From Bremia lactucae (taxonomy: Eukaryota > Oomycota > Peronosporomycetes > Peronosporales > Peronosporaceae): 64,000 nucleotides of DNA. Shown piece after piece: positions 55,817 through 64,000 of this stretch. The position numbers and the translations under genes are program-made. The notes under the pieces were generated by a model. That model was not told the DNA's origin, did no database searches, and saw nothing but the letters and a program-made list of their open reading frames with translations. How positions within the stretch are numbered: the stretch's first letter is position 1; every line of letters begins with the position of its first letter. The stretch is from assembly GCF_004359215.1 (NCBI RefSeq), contig NC_090610.1:12131379-12195378 (forward strand), written 5' to 3'.

Positions 55817-55823
55817 TACGAGG

Positions 55824-56302
55824 TGTAATGGGCACCTATTGGTAGGACTGATAACAGTACTAGCCAGCCTAAACTGATGACAATGAAGGTGATGTGCCTC
55901 GATTCCTTCACGTACACTGACGTACAGGAGAAGCTAATAAGTAGCTTAGAAGCTGCCATAGGTCGATACTGAAAAGGAAAACTGTATCAATATATTAAGC
56001 TCCTACGTAACGATTTTCTATCTTCTGATATTTATAGCAAATTTTTGTGTAGCGTCTTCTTGCGCACCGCCCAATTGCGTCTTGTAACGATTGGCGGTTA
56101 ATTAATTTGAGCTTAAAAAAACAATCAACAGAACCATTGTCTTGTTGCGCTATCATTTTCAAATTTGGTAATATTGGAATCTTAAGTCAAACTACTAAGT
56201 GATAATAATTTTGTACTTCCTAAGTATTTTTTTCATTTATTGGAAATAATGTTTATTATTTCTATATAGAAAAAATATTTATGTAACGAGACGTTCCGTT
56301 AC
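55824..56302 (-). repeat. 5' LTR, family B, minus orientation
   Basis: TGTAATGGGCACC to ATGTAACGAGACGTTCCGTTAC, about 479 bp. It belongs to the element whose primer site and Gag start lie at 55221-55371; the solo LTR A sits between them. It borders unique gene-island sequence on the right. Confidence 0.85.
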
Positions 56303-56754
56303 CCTGCAGCAGTCTTATCGAAAGGTGCTCCGTTACAGGCCGGGCGTTTTAATTTTTGCTATCGGGGTAACGAACGACAACTACTTCTTAATCTGACAAT
56401 AAGCAAAAATTATCAATACATAAAAAATAAAAATTGCCAAAAGTTGAATATTTTATCCTGTATCTGACATTTTTGATTGCCGCTTAAAAAGTCCAATTTA
56501 TCCAGTCAGATACTTGCAATATAGCTTTTCGTGGTTTGATGGCGAATGGCGCCTCAGAGATCTTGACGATTTATTGTGACATTTGAGCTACTACATTTGA
56601 GCTACTAATTATCGTACCAAGTTGGCGCGTGGCTAGCCAGGTACAGTAACATGTAATGGCGCAGGTACAAAATAAACTGATACATGGATAAGTAAAAACG
56701 ACAGAATCTTTATAAGCACTACCGATTTAAAGAAAATATTACAATCAAGCACGC
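56303..56754. other. Edge of the repeat region, no gene
   Basis: Short LTR-end-like text (GAAAGGTGCTCCGTTACA, 56320-56337) and then AT-rich sequence downstream of the phosphatase gene. No other feature was seen. Confidence 0.4.
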
Positions 56755-57693
56755 TCAAAAAGTCGCATCCCACTTTTGTAAATGGTCGCGCACGTCTTCC
56801 ACATCTTGGCACTGGGTTAAAAACCTTGCGATTGACTTCAATTCACAGTCCTCTAGATCATCAATGAAACTGGAGCATCCAATAGCATTTCGAGGGTGAA
56901 AAATGTACGCCGCTGGCGAGTTGTCAATAATGATAGTCTGTGAAATGTCGCGATCCAAAAGCGATAGATCCTTTACATAATTGCCCTCGTACTGGACGCA
57001 ATCCTCGCGATAGAGCCGGTGGCGAATCACAATCTTTGGGTCGAGCTGGTCAAGCAACGGGTCTGCATACTTGCTAATACTAGCCGTATAAACAACGATC
57101 TCATAATACTTCGCCATTTCAATGAGAAAATCGTCAGCACCAGGCCGCTTGCATACATATACTTGGTATGACATTCCATCAATATGAACAGGAATAAGAA
57201 AGTCATAGTGGTCTGTGAGTTGGAATGACGCATGCACTAGCGTTTCATCCAAATCCAGTACCAAGCACTTTTTGTTGCTGTCACCGGGAGACAGAGGTGG
57301 CAAGAGGCTCGGACGTAGCTCAATGGAATTACCTCGGGCCGAAGATGAAACCATTACTTTGGACTTGGGGATATCTTGTTGCTCCTCCTGGTGTCCCTGA
57401 ATCGACCAAATATTTGCGAAAATATTGCGAAAACTTCCACGCAACTTCATCGCGCTAGATCCTACACGGAACGCGGGTCGAAAGCTTGTGAGAATCGGCT
57501 GCGGTTTGCCATAGCGGTCGGTTTGGTGAACAATCCTCGCGAAAGAGGAGTTTATATTGAGCTCTCCAAGCTGCTTCTGCGAAGATGCATCGGTAGCCGT
57601 ATGCTTGCTATTCTCACTTTGTAGCAACAAAGTTGCAGTCGGCGAGACTTGACTTGTCGCCGTCTGCACCTGTGTAGTAGCCACCCGAGTCAT
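56755..57693 (-). CDS. CTD small phosphatase-like protein (FCP1/SCP HAD family)
   Basis: 312 residues from the ATG at 57693. The frame is open 27 codons further but has no earlier ATG and a TGA lies just upstream, so this start is the simplest. The N-terminal half is serine/threonine-rich and low in structure. The FCP1 homology domain starts with KKCLVLDLDETLVHASF (DxDxT nucleophile motif, about residues 144-150). It continues with KRPGADDFLIEMAKYYEIVV, YTASISKYADPLLDQLDP, REDCVQYEGNYVKDLSLLDR, IIIDNSPAAYIFHPRNAI (second conserved Asp) and a C-terminal helix. The family removes phosphates from Ser in the RNA polymerase II tail or from other proteins (SCP, Dullard); which applies is not clear. 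Looks intact. Its 3' end is 450 bases from the LTR B. Confidence 0.88.
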   Translation of the reverse strand: MTRVATTQVQTATSQVSPTATLLLQSENSKHTATDASSQKQLGELNINSSFARIVHQTDRYGKPQPILTSFRPAFRVGSSAMKLRGSFRNIFANIWSIQGHQEEQQDIPKSKVMVSSSARGNSIELRPSLLPPLSPGDSNKKCLVLDLDETLVHASFQLTDHYDFLIPVHIDGMSYQVYVCKRPGADDFLIEMAKYYEIVVYTASISKYADPLLDQLDPKIVIRHRLYREDCVQYEGNYVKDLSLLDRDISQTIIIDNSPAAYIFHPRNAIGCSSFIDDLEDCELKSIARFLTQCQDVEDVRDHLQKWDATF

Positions 57694-59462
57694 CGTTGCA
57701 ACGACCGAACTTAAAGTAGAAGCACAGGCAATTGGGATACAGATATTGCCGCGCTTCTGAATTGATGCAAGCAAGTTTCAGAATGATATATTTGCGAGCG
57801 GATCATCGTATTCCCTTCTTTAAAACCTGGTATTCCCTCGAATCTTGTCCCTCGGTTAAGCAACGTTTCAGATCAAGCCTTCCCCTGGAAGAAAGCTATT
57901 TTTAATGTTTTCGCTGGTCGTTTTACTACTTGCGACCTTCAAGCGGTACTTTATCTCCATCCGTTTTACTCCGTTGATGTGAGCTGAGGAAACCTATAGC
58001 CGTACTAAACTCGCACACTATCAACTCGTGATGGTGGCACGGCATGCAGACAGCTTCTATTATTGTGCTGTGGACTCTGCCTCATTGCTCTAATTCGAAA
58101 CATGCAGAGAAATCGTTTTTCGATTCTATTATACATTTTTTTGTTATTGCAACTATTTATGTGCTGGTGCTTTGAGTCTTTTGCTCATTGCGAAAATGAC
58201 GCTGTCACTTTCTTTACTTATAGAGTTAGCGGCGGACCACGCTGCGCTGATCGATCTATTCAGTAGATTGATCGTATCGAATATGCAACGCAACAAGAAT
58301 TCGTTGCCAGAATCGATTCAGACATTTCTGATACTTTGGAAACATTCTTTTCTGTAATTAAACGACACGAAATCTTAACAATTATTTTGCTGTAGTACAT
58401 GGCGTTGTCGCAGAGGCCAATAATCATTGGCAAGGAGCTATATTTCTTACCCATGCCTCTGTCTTGCATTGTAGATTGCTGGAGCTTAAACTTGCCACTG
58501 GTGGCAGTTGCGAGAACGATTTTATTAACACTTATCTTGTGTAGGGACAAAATTTGCTACCTAATGCCGCCGAATGGATTTGAACCGCTTGTAACAAAGC
58601 CCTTCCCTTCTTACTGAATTGCTGACTAGCACAGCCTTTTAGAAATTACCAAGTTTATGTGAAGGTAAACTCCAATTTGCTCTGCCCATTCACAGTCAAA
58701 AACACTCGCCGCTTTGTGTTAAATTTATGTATAAAGGATACGTGGCCTTTTTGACCTGATGAAAAGGGCTAAAGAAAGAAATTTCGCTCGCACCAGCGTG
58801 AGCGATGCATCTGCTACATGCCCTTGATCGATGCGAAGACCTTCACACAACCACTCGCAACATAACAAGCGAGATGCGCTTAATAAATTGTATCGCTACC
58901 GATCTTAATCGGAATTATTCTGTAAATGTGGCCAATGAGCTGCTCGTGTAACTGTACTTTAGTGGCTCGAAACACGACCAAATACGTACGGTATTCATCT
59001 TCTTGCAATCAAAATCGCTAAAATGACGAGCCGTGGTTATACAAGCCTCACGTCAGGGGCTTTGATAGCCATCCGAATCCCGCCGTAGGGGGACAGTCGG
59101 AACCGAATGTTGTCAGACAACCGATTTAGATGTTGCTACTTTGTCTCAAATACTACCGTAGAACTCAGTGCATTGGCCTGATTTTTTAAGTCCGACCGTT
59201 CCTCGATCGTGTCGGATCCGATAACAAACCTCGTATGAGAATGCAACAACCGCGGCACGACACCGACGCTTAAGCACGAGCACGCGTTTTAGACCGTCCA
59301 TACCTCGGCCGGTTTCGCCCGCCATCCTTCTTCGTTTATACGACAAGGATCCAATCACGTGCTGGGGTCCTTGCAGCCAGTAGTGACACAACGAACGTTA
59401 AAGATGTTTAGTCCGTAAGAAATAGAAACTGCGCGCAGATCGTCGACTCACTGGTTTTCACT
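57694..59462. other. Divergent intergenic region
   Basis: 1.8 kb between the phosphatase (-) and the HTH gene (+). It should hold both promoters. No clear Inr motif or RNA gene was identified. The frame at 58063-58266 begins with a hydrophobic stretch but is short and has no support. Confidence 0.4.
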
Positions 59463-60839
59463 ATGGTTCGACGGCCTACCGAGGTAGCCAAACCCCAGCT
59501 CATTCTTAAATCAGCAGCCTACCATTGTGGCCGTCTAATCCGACTTGACCGACCTGCCATGCGCCCTTTGGCCCTGCCCGCGTGGAACCACCGCGCCTCG
59601 AACTCGCTGCATTACGGCGATCTGCATCGCTTCTTAAGCGCGTCCGACGAACAAAAGGTGCTTGCGGTCATGCGCACGCAGCAAGGCCAGTACCTCACCT
59701 CGGACGACGTGCGCTACGCCGTGCGCTCGATCGTGAGCCAAGGCGGCGCAGTCACGCTCCCACGCGACTTCCCACCAGCACGCTGGATCCTCGAGTTTAA
59801 ACGCATGCATGGTTTCTCGCAACTCGCGGATACGTTTGTCTATCAATCGCCGTCCCCACGTCCTACGAGCGACAAGGAAACGGATTCCTATGGACGCCAC
59901 GCAATGGCACCGGACCCGAGTCGAAATGCACGCGATCGGCTGGAGCACCACCAGCAACAACAACAACAGCATCGTTCGAATCTTGTATACGACCATCGTT
60001 TAATCCCGTCCTCGAAGCACCCATTAAACGATCCCGAAGAAGAGCTGGGATTGAGCCCCAGTAGTGGGAGTGAAAACGATACGACGACGGGAGCAAGTAG
60101 CACGTCAAGCACGAGTTCGGGGGCGGCTCGTATCTCCACGACCGAGTGCCAGAACCCGTCTCTCTCGTCACAAGACACAGCACAAACGTCCAATGGTGAC
60201 AAACGAAGCTACAAGCTCAGCCATACAGTCCCGGCCGAGACGTGGGAAAAAGCCATTGCAGCTGTGGAACAACAAGGCAGGAGTTTACGTGCCGCGGCGA
60301 AGCTCTATGGCGTGCATTTTGCGGCTTTACATCGACGTGTGAAAAAGCGGGCACAAGGAGGACAGTCGCATAAAGACACGCCTTGTTACTTTCATGCAAG
60401 TGATGAAACCGGCATCGTACGAGTTGTCGTCGCACATGCCGAGTTAGGAGTGCTCATGACATTTTCTGAACTTTTGAAACTCGTTGAAATGGCCGCGTTA
60501 CGGAAATTACCAAATTTATCCGTCGAAGAGGCAAGAAAGTTATTGGTTCGGTTCCAGTCTCGCAATGAAGAGTCGATACGACATATTGTAGAAAATTGGC
60601 CGTCTTCGTCAGTATCCGTACCATCGCACTATCATCTGGAGCATCCAGGCTATGACTATGGAACGGTAGCGTCTTTCGTGGACAAGCCGCAATTATTCAC
60701 GAATTCTGTGGCTACGTCGGCCGCTGGGACGCAATCCACGACCGTTTTATCGCGTCATGGTACCTCGTCGCCTTTACCTCGAATGAATGGGGCGACGATT
60801 CATGTTTTACCAAGCCTTCATGGCCACGAACGAACGTAA
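59463..60839 (+). CDS. psq-type helix-turn-helix protein, putative DNA-binding regulator
   Basis: 458 residues, open from ATG to stop; GC-rich codon use unlike the surrounding repeats. The region around residues 55-120 (LHRFLSASDEQKVLAVMRTQ, LTSDDVRYAVRSIV, PARWILEFKRMHGFS) is predicted helical and typical of HTH modules tied to transposase-derived proteins. Residues about 160-170 hold a glutamine/histidine tract (HHQQQQQQQH), followed by a serine-rich linker. At about 255-295, ETWEKAIAAVEQQGRSLRAA with AKLYGVHFAALHRRVKKR matches the psq HTH (AI..V..G.S.R.AA..YGV...TLHRR.K). A further helical domain precedes a Ser/Thr-rich tail. Probably nuclear; targets unknown. Many oomycete proteins of this layout exist, by my recollection, without assigned function. 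Confidence 0.75.
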   Translation: MVRRPTEVAKPQLILKSAAYHCGRLIRLDRPAMRPLALPAWNHRASNSLHYGDLHRFLSASDEQKVLAVMRTQQGQYLTSDDVRYAVRSIVSQGGAVTLPRDFPPARWILEFKRMHGFSQLADTFVYQSPSPRPTSDKETDSYGRHAMAPDPSRNARDRLEHHQQQQQQHRSNLVYDHRLIPSSKHPLNDPEEELGLSPSSGSENDTTTGASSTSSTSSGAARISTTECQNPSLSSQDTAQTSNGDKRSYKLSHTVPAETWEKAIAAVEQQGRSLRAAAKLYGVHFAALHRRVKKRAQGGQSHKDTPCYFHASDETGIVRVVVAHAELGVLMTFSELLKLVEMAALRKLPNLSVEEARKLLVRFQSRNEESIRHIVENWPSSSVSVPSHYHLEHPGYDYGTVASFVDKPQLFTNSVATSAAGTQSTTVLSRHGTSSPLPRMNGATIHVLPSLHGHERT

Positions 60840-61196
60840 TAGATTCGTGATACGACAGTCCGATCGTCTTGGCGTGTCACGAACGGCTCGCAGTCGTTTG
60901 ACATGTATATATATAAAGTATAAGTGCGCTGTTGCAGTTCTCACAAGGTCGGTCTTGGTTGATTGTAGTAATACATTACAAAAGCTTGGCGTCGAAAATT
61001 TGGTTAAAGTCGGACACGAACAGTTTTTGTATTTATTTTCACAAAAGTTACGAAAGGTTAAGAAGTAAATTAGATATTCAAGTTGTCGCAGAGGAGTAAT
61101 GGTACGGGTTTGCGATTCTACAGAACGATTTTTAACATGAAAAACTTACTTCTCTAAAAGAACAGCATTGAAAACAAAACATGTATTTCAAAAACC
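60840..61196. other. Convergent 3' region
   Basis: Between the HTH gene (+) and the HSP70 pseudogene (-). AT-rich, with no feature beyond likely 3' UTRs. Confidence 0.45.
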
Positions 61197-62077
61197 TTAA
61201 CCTCCTTGATTCGTTTCTTCCGACGGATTAAACGTGGTATTCCCTCCTGGCATTCCACCAGGCATCCCGCCGGGCATGCCACCCGCTGCGCCACTGGCAG
61301 ACGCGTACATCTTTTGCAATATTAGATTCGCGACCGTTTTAAGCTCCCTCTGTTTCGCCTCGTATTCTTCCTTTTCCGCTGACTGGTGCGCGTCAAGCCA
61401 CTGAATCTCTTCCGTCACCTTTTCATCGACCCTCTTCTTCTCCGCCTCGGGTTTCGCTTCCTTCTTCTTCTCCTCAATCAGACTGTTCCGTAAACTATAC
61501 GTATAATTCTCAAGCGCATTCAATGGCAGCAGCCGTCGGCTCATTATTAATGATACGCAACACGTTAAGACCCGCAATGGCTCCAGCGTCTTTCGTCGCT
61601 TGACGCTGCGAGTCGTTAAAGTACGCGGGTACCGTAGTGACGGCGTTTTTCATTTCTTTTACAATCAACGCTTCCGCCACTTCGCGCATCTTGATTAAAA
61701 CCATTGACGAAATCTCTTCGGACTGGAACGTCTTGATCTCCCCTTTGAATTCGACCGAAATTTGAGGCTTGTCACCGGGACCCGACGTGACTTTAAACGG
61801 CCAGTGCTTGATATCGGCTTGGACCAATGGGTCCGAGTATTTGCGTCCAATGAGACGTTTCGCGTCAAATACCGTGTTTGACGCGTTCATGGCGACCTGG
61901 TTCTTTGCCGCATCACCAATGAGGCGCTCCGAATCCGTGAAGGCCACGTATGATGGAGTCGTGCGATTCCCTTAGTCGTTTGCAATAATTTCGACAGGTC
62001 ATTCTGCCATACGCCCACACACGAATACGTCGTGCCAGGTCGATGCCCACAGAGTATCCAGATGAAGCTTGAGTCAT
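61197..62077 (-). pseudogene. HSP70 pseudogene with large internal deletion
   Basis: The start [14 protein letters not shown] is identical to the intact copy at 62762. Single-base losses after it shift the frame, and AACGACCAAGG has become AACGACTAAGG, a stop in the original frame. The reading recovers at 61947-61510 ([49 protein letters not shown]) and then jumps to the C-terminal lid [20 protein letters not shown]. About 370 codons, including the second half of the ATPase domain and the whole substrate-binding beta domain, are gone. It ends [20 protein letters not shown] without the EEVD motif of cytosolic HSP70. It is divergent from the intact gene. Confidence 0.9.
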
Positions 62078-62098
62078 GTTGTTGGTTATCGATTGAAA

Positions 62099-62114
62099 CC
62101 GATTAGAAATGAGC
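62099..62114 (-). promoter_or_regulatory. Inr-like motif of the HSP70 pseudogene
   Basis: The minus strand reads GCTCATTTCTAATCGG, matching the first ten positions of the oomycete core GCTCATTYYNCAWTTT. It lies about 25 bases upstream of the pseudogene ATG. Confidence 0.45.
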
Positions 62115-62689
62115 TGCTTTGTCGCAAAAGGAACGTGTTAGGAAACGTGGTAATCATCGGTTCCAGATATTTAGGATTGACGAAAATTAACGGGATGATT
62201 GTTTTTCTGAATTCTCATGGAAGGGGCGTGGTGGCTAATGACCGACAACAGATGTAGTCAATTTTCATCAGAATCACCTTTTTGCATCACGAAGCTTCAT
62301 TTCTTCTACTCTGTATTCACTCTTAATTGGAACTGTTTATTTGCAATCGCAGTTATTGCGTACAGATGCTAGTAGCCTGTTCACATTCTAATGATTCCAT
62401 GTGCAGTATCGGAATAGTTGTAGCGTAGAACATGACCAACGATCTAGCAGTTGTCACTATTCTGCACTTAGTTGAAGTAACCCGATAAACATATTCTCAC
62501 AGGTTTCTAGATTGTCATGGAAAGGGACGTATTTGAAATGGTTAACAATCTGGAAACCTGTAAAATATGTTTATCGGGTACTTCATGGAAGGGGCGTATT
62601 AAAAATACTCCCAATCTAGAAATCGCGAGAATTTATCGCTTAACGACTTAATCTTCAGAATCGTCACGTTGTATGACCTCTTTTAAAGA

Positions 62690-62708
62690 GCTCACTTTTC
62701 AATTTTCA
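62690..62708 (+). promoter_or_regulatory. Oomycete Inr/FPR core promoter of HSP70
   Basis: GCTCACTTTTCAATTTTCA fits the published oomycete core GCTCATTYYNCAWTTTTYY at all but two positions. The start of transcription would be near 62692-62695, giving a 5' UTR of about 70 bases. A TTTTAAAG run lies just upstream. Confidence 0.7.
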
Positions 62709-62761
62709 GCGAAACAAGCACTTAACTTCAAATCAACGAGAATCACTTGTCAACCGACAAC

Positions 62762-64000
62762 ATGACTCAAGCTTCATCTGGATACTCTGTGGGCATTGAC
62801 CTGGGCACGACGTATTCGTGTGTGGGCGTATGGCAGAATGACCGTGTCGAAATTATTGCAAACGACCAAGGAAATCGCACGACTCCATCATACGTGGCCT
62901 TTACGGATTCGGAGCGCCTCATTGGTGATGCGGCAAAGAATCAGGTCGCCATGAACGCTTCAAACACGGTATTTGACGCGAAACGTCTCATTGGACGCAA
63001 ATATTCGGACCCAGTGGTCCAAGCCGATATCAAGCATTGGCCGTTTAAAGTCACGTCGGGTGCCGGTGACAAGCCTCAGATTTCGGTCGAATTCAAAGGG
63101 GAGACCAAGACGTTCCAGCCCGAAGAGATTTCATCAATGGTTTTAATCAAGATGCGTGAAGTGGCGGAAGCGTTTATTGGAAAAGAGGTGAAAAACGCCG
63201 TGATTACAGTACCCGCGTACTTTAACGACTCGCAGCGTCAAGCGACAAAAGACGCTGGAGCCATTGCGGGTCTTAATGTGTTGCGTATTATTAATGAACC
63301 AACGGCTGCTGCCATTGCGTACGGCTTGGACAAGAAGGGCGGGGAACGGAATGTATTGATTTTTGATCTTGGCGGTGGTACGTTTGATGTGTCGCTATTG
63401 AGTATTGAAGAAGGAATTTTTGAAGTCAAAGCCACGGCTGGAGACACGCACTTGGGCGGCGAGGATTTCGACAATCGACTTGTGGAGCATTTTGTCCAGG
63501 AATTTCGACGCAAACATCGCAAGGATTTGACTTCGAACCAGCGTGCGTTGCGTCGATTGCGAACGGCGTGCGAACGGGCCAAACGAACGTTGTCGTCGTC
63601 GGCCCAAGCGTATATTGAGATTGATTCGTTGCATGACGGCGTGGACTTTAACTCGACCATCACCCGTGCCCGGTTTGAAGATTTGTGTGGGGATTATTTC
63701 CGCAAGACCATGGAGCCAGTGGAAAAGGTGTTGCGGGATGCCAAGCTGTCGAAAGGTCAGGTGCATGAGGTGGTGCTTGTCGGAGGATCAACGCGAATTC
63801 CCAAGGTGCAGCAATTATTGTCGGACTTTTTCAATGGCAAAGAGCCCAACAAGTCGATTAATCCGGACGAAGCGGTGGCGTACGGTGCTACGGTTCAAGC
63901 GGCGATTTTAGGTGGCAATAATTCGTCGGAGAAACTGCAAGATTTGTTATTGTTGGACGTGACGCCCTTGTCGCTGGGTCTTGAGACGGCTGGTGGGGTC
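62762..64000 (+). CDS. HSP70 chaperone, cytosolic type (3' end beyond window)
   Basis: 413 codons from the ATG at 62762 to the window edge, with no stop or intron. HSP70 signatures are in order: [12 protein letters not shown] (about residues 11-22), [14 protein letters not shown] (about 200-213) and [17 protein letters not shown] (about 338-354), then [14 protein letters not shown] at the start of the substrate-binding domain. The ATPase domain is complete. The protein binds exposed hydrophobic segments of clients in an ATP cycle with J-proteins and exchange factors. No signal or transit sequence precedes the ATPase domain, so it is cytosolic or nuclear. Its promoter matches the oomycete core. 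The divergent relic next to it shows a former inverted pair. Confidence 0.97.
   Translation, partial: MTQASSGYSVGIDLGTTYSCVGVWQNDRVEIIANDQGNRTTPSYVAFTDSERLIGDAAKNQVAMNASNTVFDAKRLIGRKYSDPVVQADIKHWPFKVTSGAGDKPQISVEFKGETKTFQPEEISSMVLIKMREVAEAFIGKEVKNAVITVPAYFNDSQRQATKDAGAIAGLNVLRIINEPTAAAIAYGLDKKGGERNVLIFDLGGGTFDVSLLSIEEGIFEVKATAGDTHLGGEDFDNRLVEHFVQEFRRKHRKDLTSNQRALRRLRTACERAKRTLSSSAQAYIEIDSLHDGVDFNSTITRARFEDLCGDYFRKTMEPVEKVLRDAKLSKGQVHEVVLVGGSTRIPKVQQLLSDFFNGKEPNKSINPDEAVAYGATVQAAILGGNNSSEKLQDLLLLDVTPLSLGLETAGGV

Larger units (their letters stand above)
62078..62761. promoter_or_regulatory. Bidirectional promoter region between HSP70 pair
   Basis: Contains three copies of TCATGGAARGGRCGT (62215-62229, 62515-62530, 62583-62597), an imperfect inverted repeat of about 37 bp (62476-62514 with 62546-62582), and initiator-like motifs on each side. 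Short HSE-like GAA/TTC runs occur but no clear three-unit heat-shock element was found. Confidence 0.55.

Noticed and set aside
58063..58266. Small ORF with hydrophobic N-terminus, possible secreted protein
   Set aside because: Only 67 codons, no homology recognised, low-complexity AT-rich context, and no promoter or conserved motif to support it.
58560..58640. Possible tRNA or tRNA-derived SINE on the minus strand
   Set aside because: GGTTCAAATCC resembles a B box and is followed by ATTCGGCGGCA, but no matching 5' acceptor strand, D-arm or A box was found within tRNA distance.
59634..60202. Overlapping minus-strand ORFs of over 100 codons in the HTH gene
   Set aside because: They are shadows of the GC-rich plus-strand gene; they lack motifs and the plus frame has clear domains.
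62078..62761. Classic heat-shock elements (nGAAnnTTCnnGAAn)
   Set aside because: Only isolated GAA/TTC units were seen; none had the required three-unit alternating spacing. The repeated motif there was reported separately.
1..64000. CRISPR arrays, bacterial operons, riboswitches
   Set aside because: Gene style, Ty3 elements and promoter type are eukaryotic. No evenly spaced short direct repeats of CRISPR type were seen.

Overview
The window looks like a repeat-rich stretch of an oomycete genome (Phytophthora or downy-mildew type). Three things point there. The few real genes are compact and show no introns. The Ty3/gypsy elements resemble those common in Phytophthora. A sequence matching the oomycete Inr-like core promoter sits about 70 bases upstream of an HSP70 start codon. 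The assignment is an inference; no marker gene is present. There is one assembly gap (8869-9530).

Layout. 1-8868 is almost entirely transposon debris: a minus-strand Ty3 element with LTR, primer site and gag (family A), a diverged gag relic (family D), an LTR of a second family (B), a pogo/Tigger transposase fragment, and a plus-strand family A element cut by the gap. 9531-15574 is a gene island: a partial MFS sugar transporter (+), then two tandem MLO-like seven-TM proteins (-). 15575-56302 is nested repeats: solo and truncated LTRs of families A and B, deletion-derived Ty3 elements on both strands, and a large segmental duplication (19797-about 28150 and 36295-about 42640). Each duplicate carries a broken DDE transposase plus a broken Ty3 pol. 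56755-64000 is a second gene island: a CTD-type small phosphatase (-), a psq-type helix-turn-helix protein (+), an HSP70 pseudogene (-), and an intact HSP70 (+) that runs off the window and is divergent from the pseudogene.

The LTR families are clear. Family A LTRs are about 445 bp, begin TGTAACGGGG and end CCCCGTTACA. Family B LTRs are about 490 bp, begin TGTAACGGGGTGCCCGTTACA, and share the primer site and gag start with family A, so the two are related. Several insertions still show 5-bp target duplications, which gives a relative order of insertion.

The most interesting observation is an accessory reading frame on the strand opposite to pol, between pol and the 3' LTR of these Ty3 elements. 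It is seen in two copies (about 51630-53303 and 44750-45114). It encodes a CxxC...CxxC motif, a coiled coil and a basic C-terminus that overlaps the end of pol antiparallel. Other notable points are an LTR-inverted LTR-LTR composite with an intact target duplication, an integrase segment in tandem triplicate, EF-hand-like loops in the MLO-like pair, and repeated promoter motifs upstream of HSP70.
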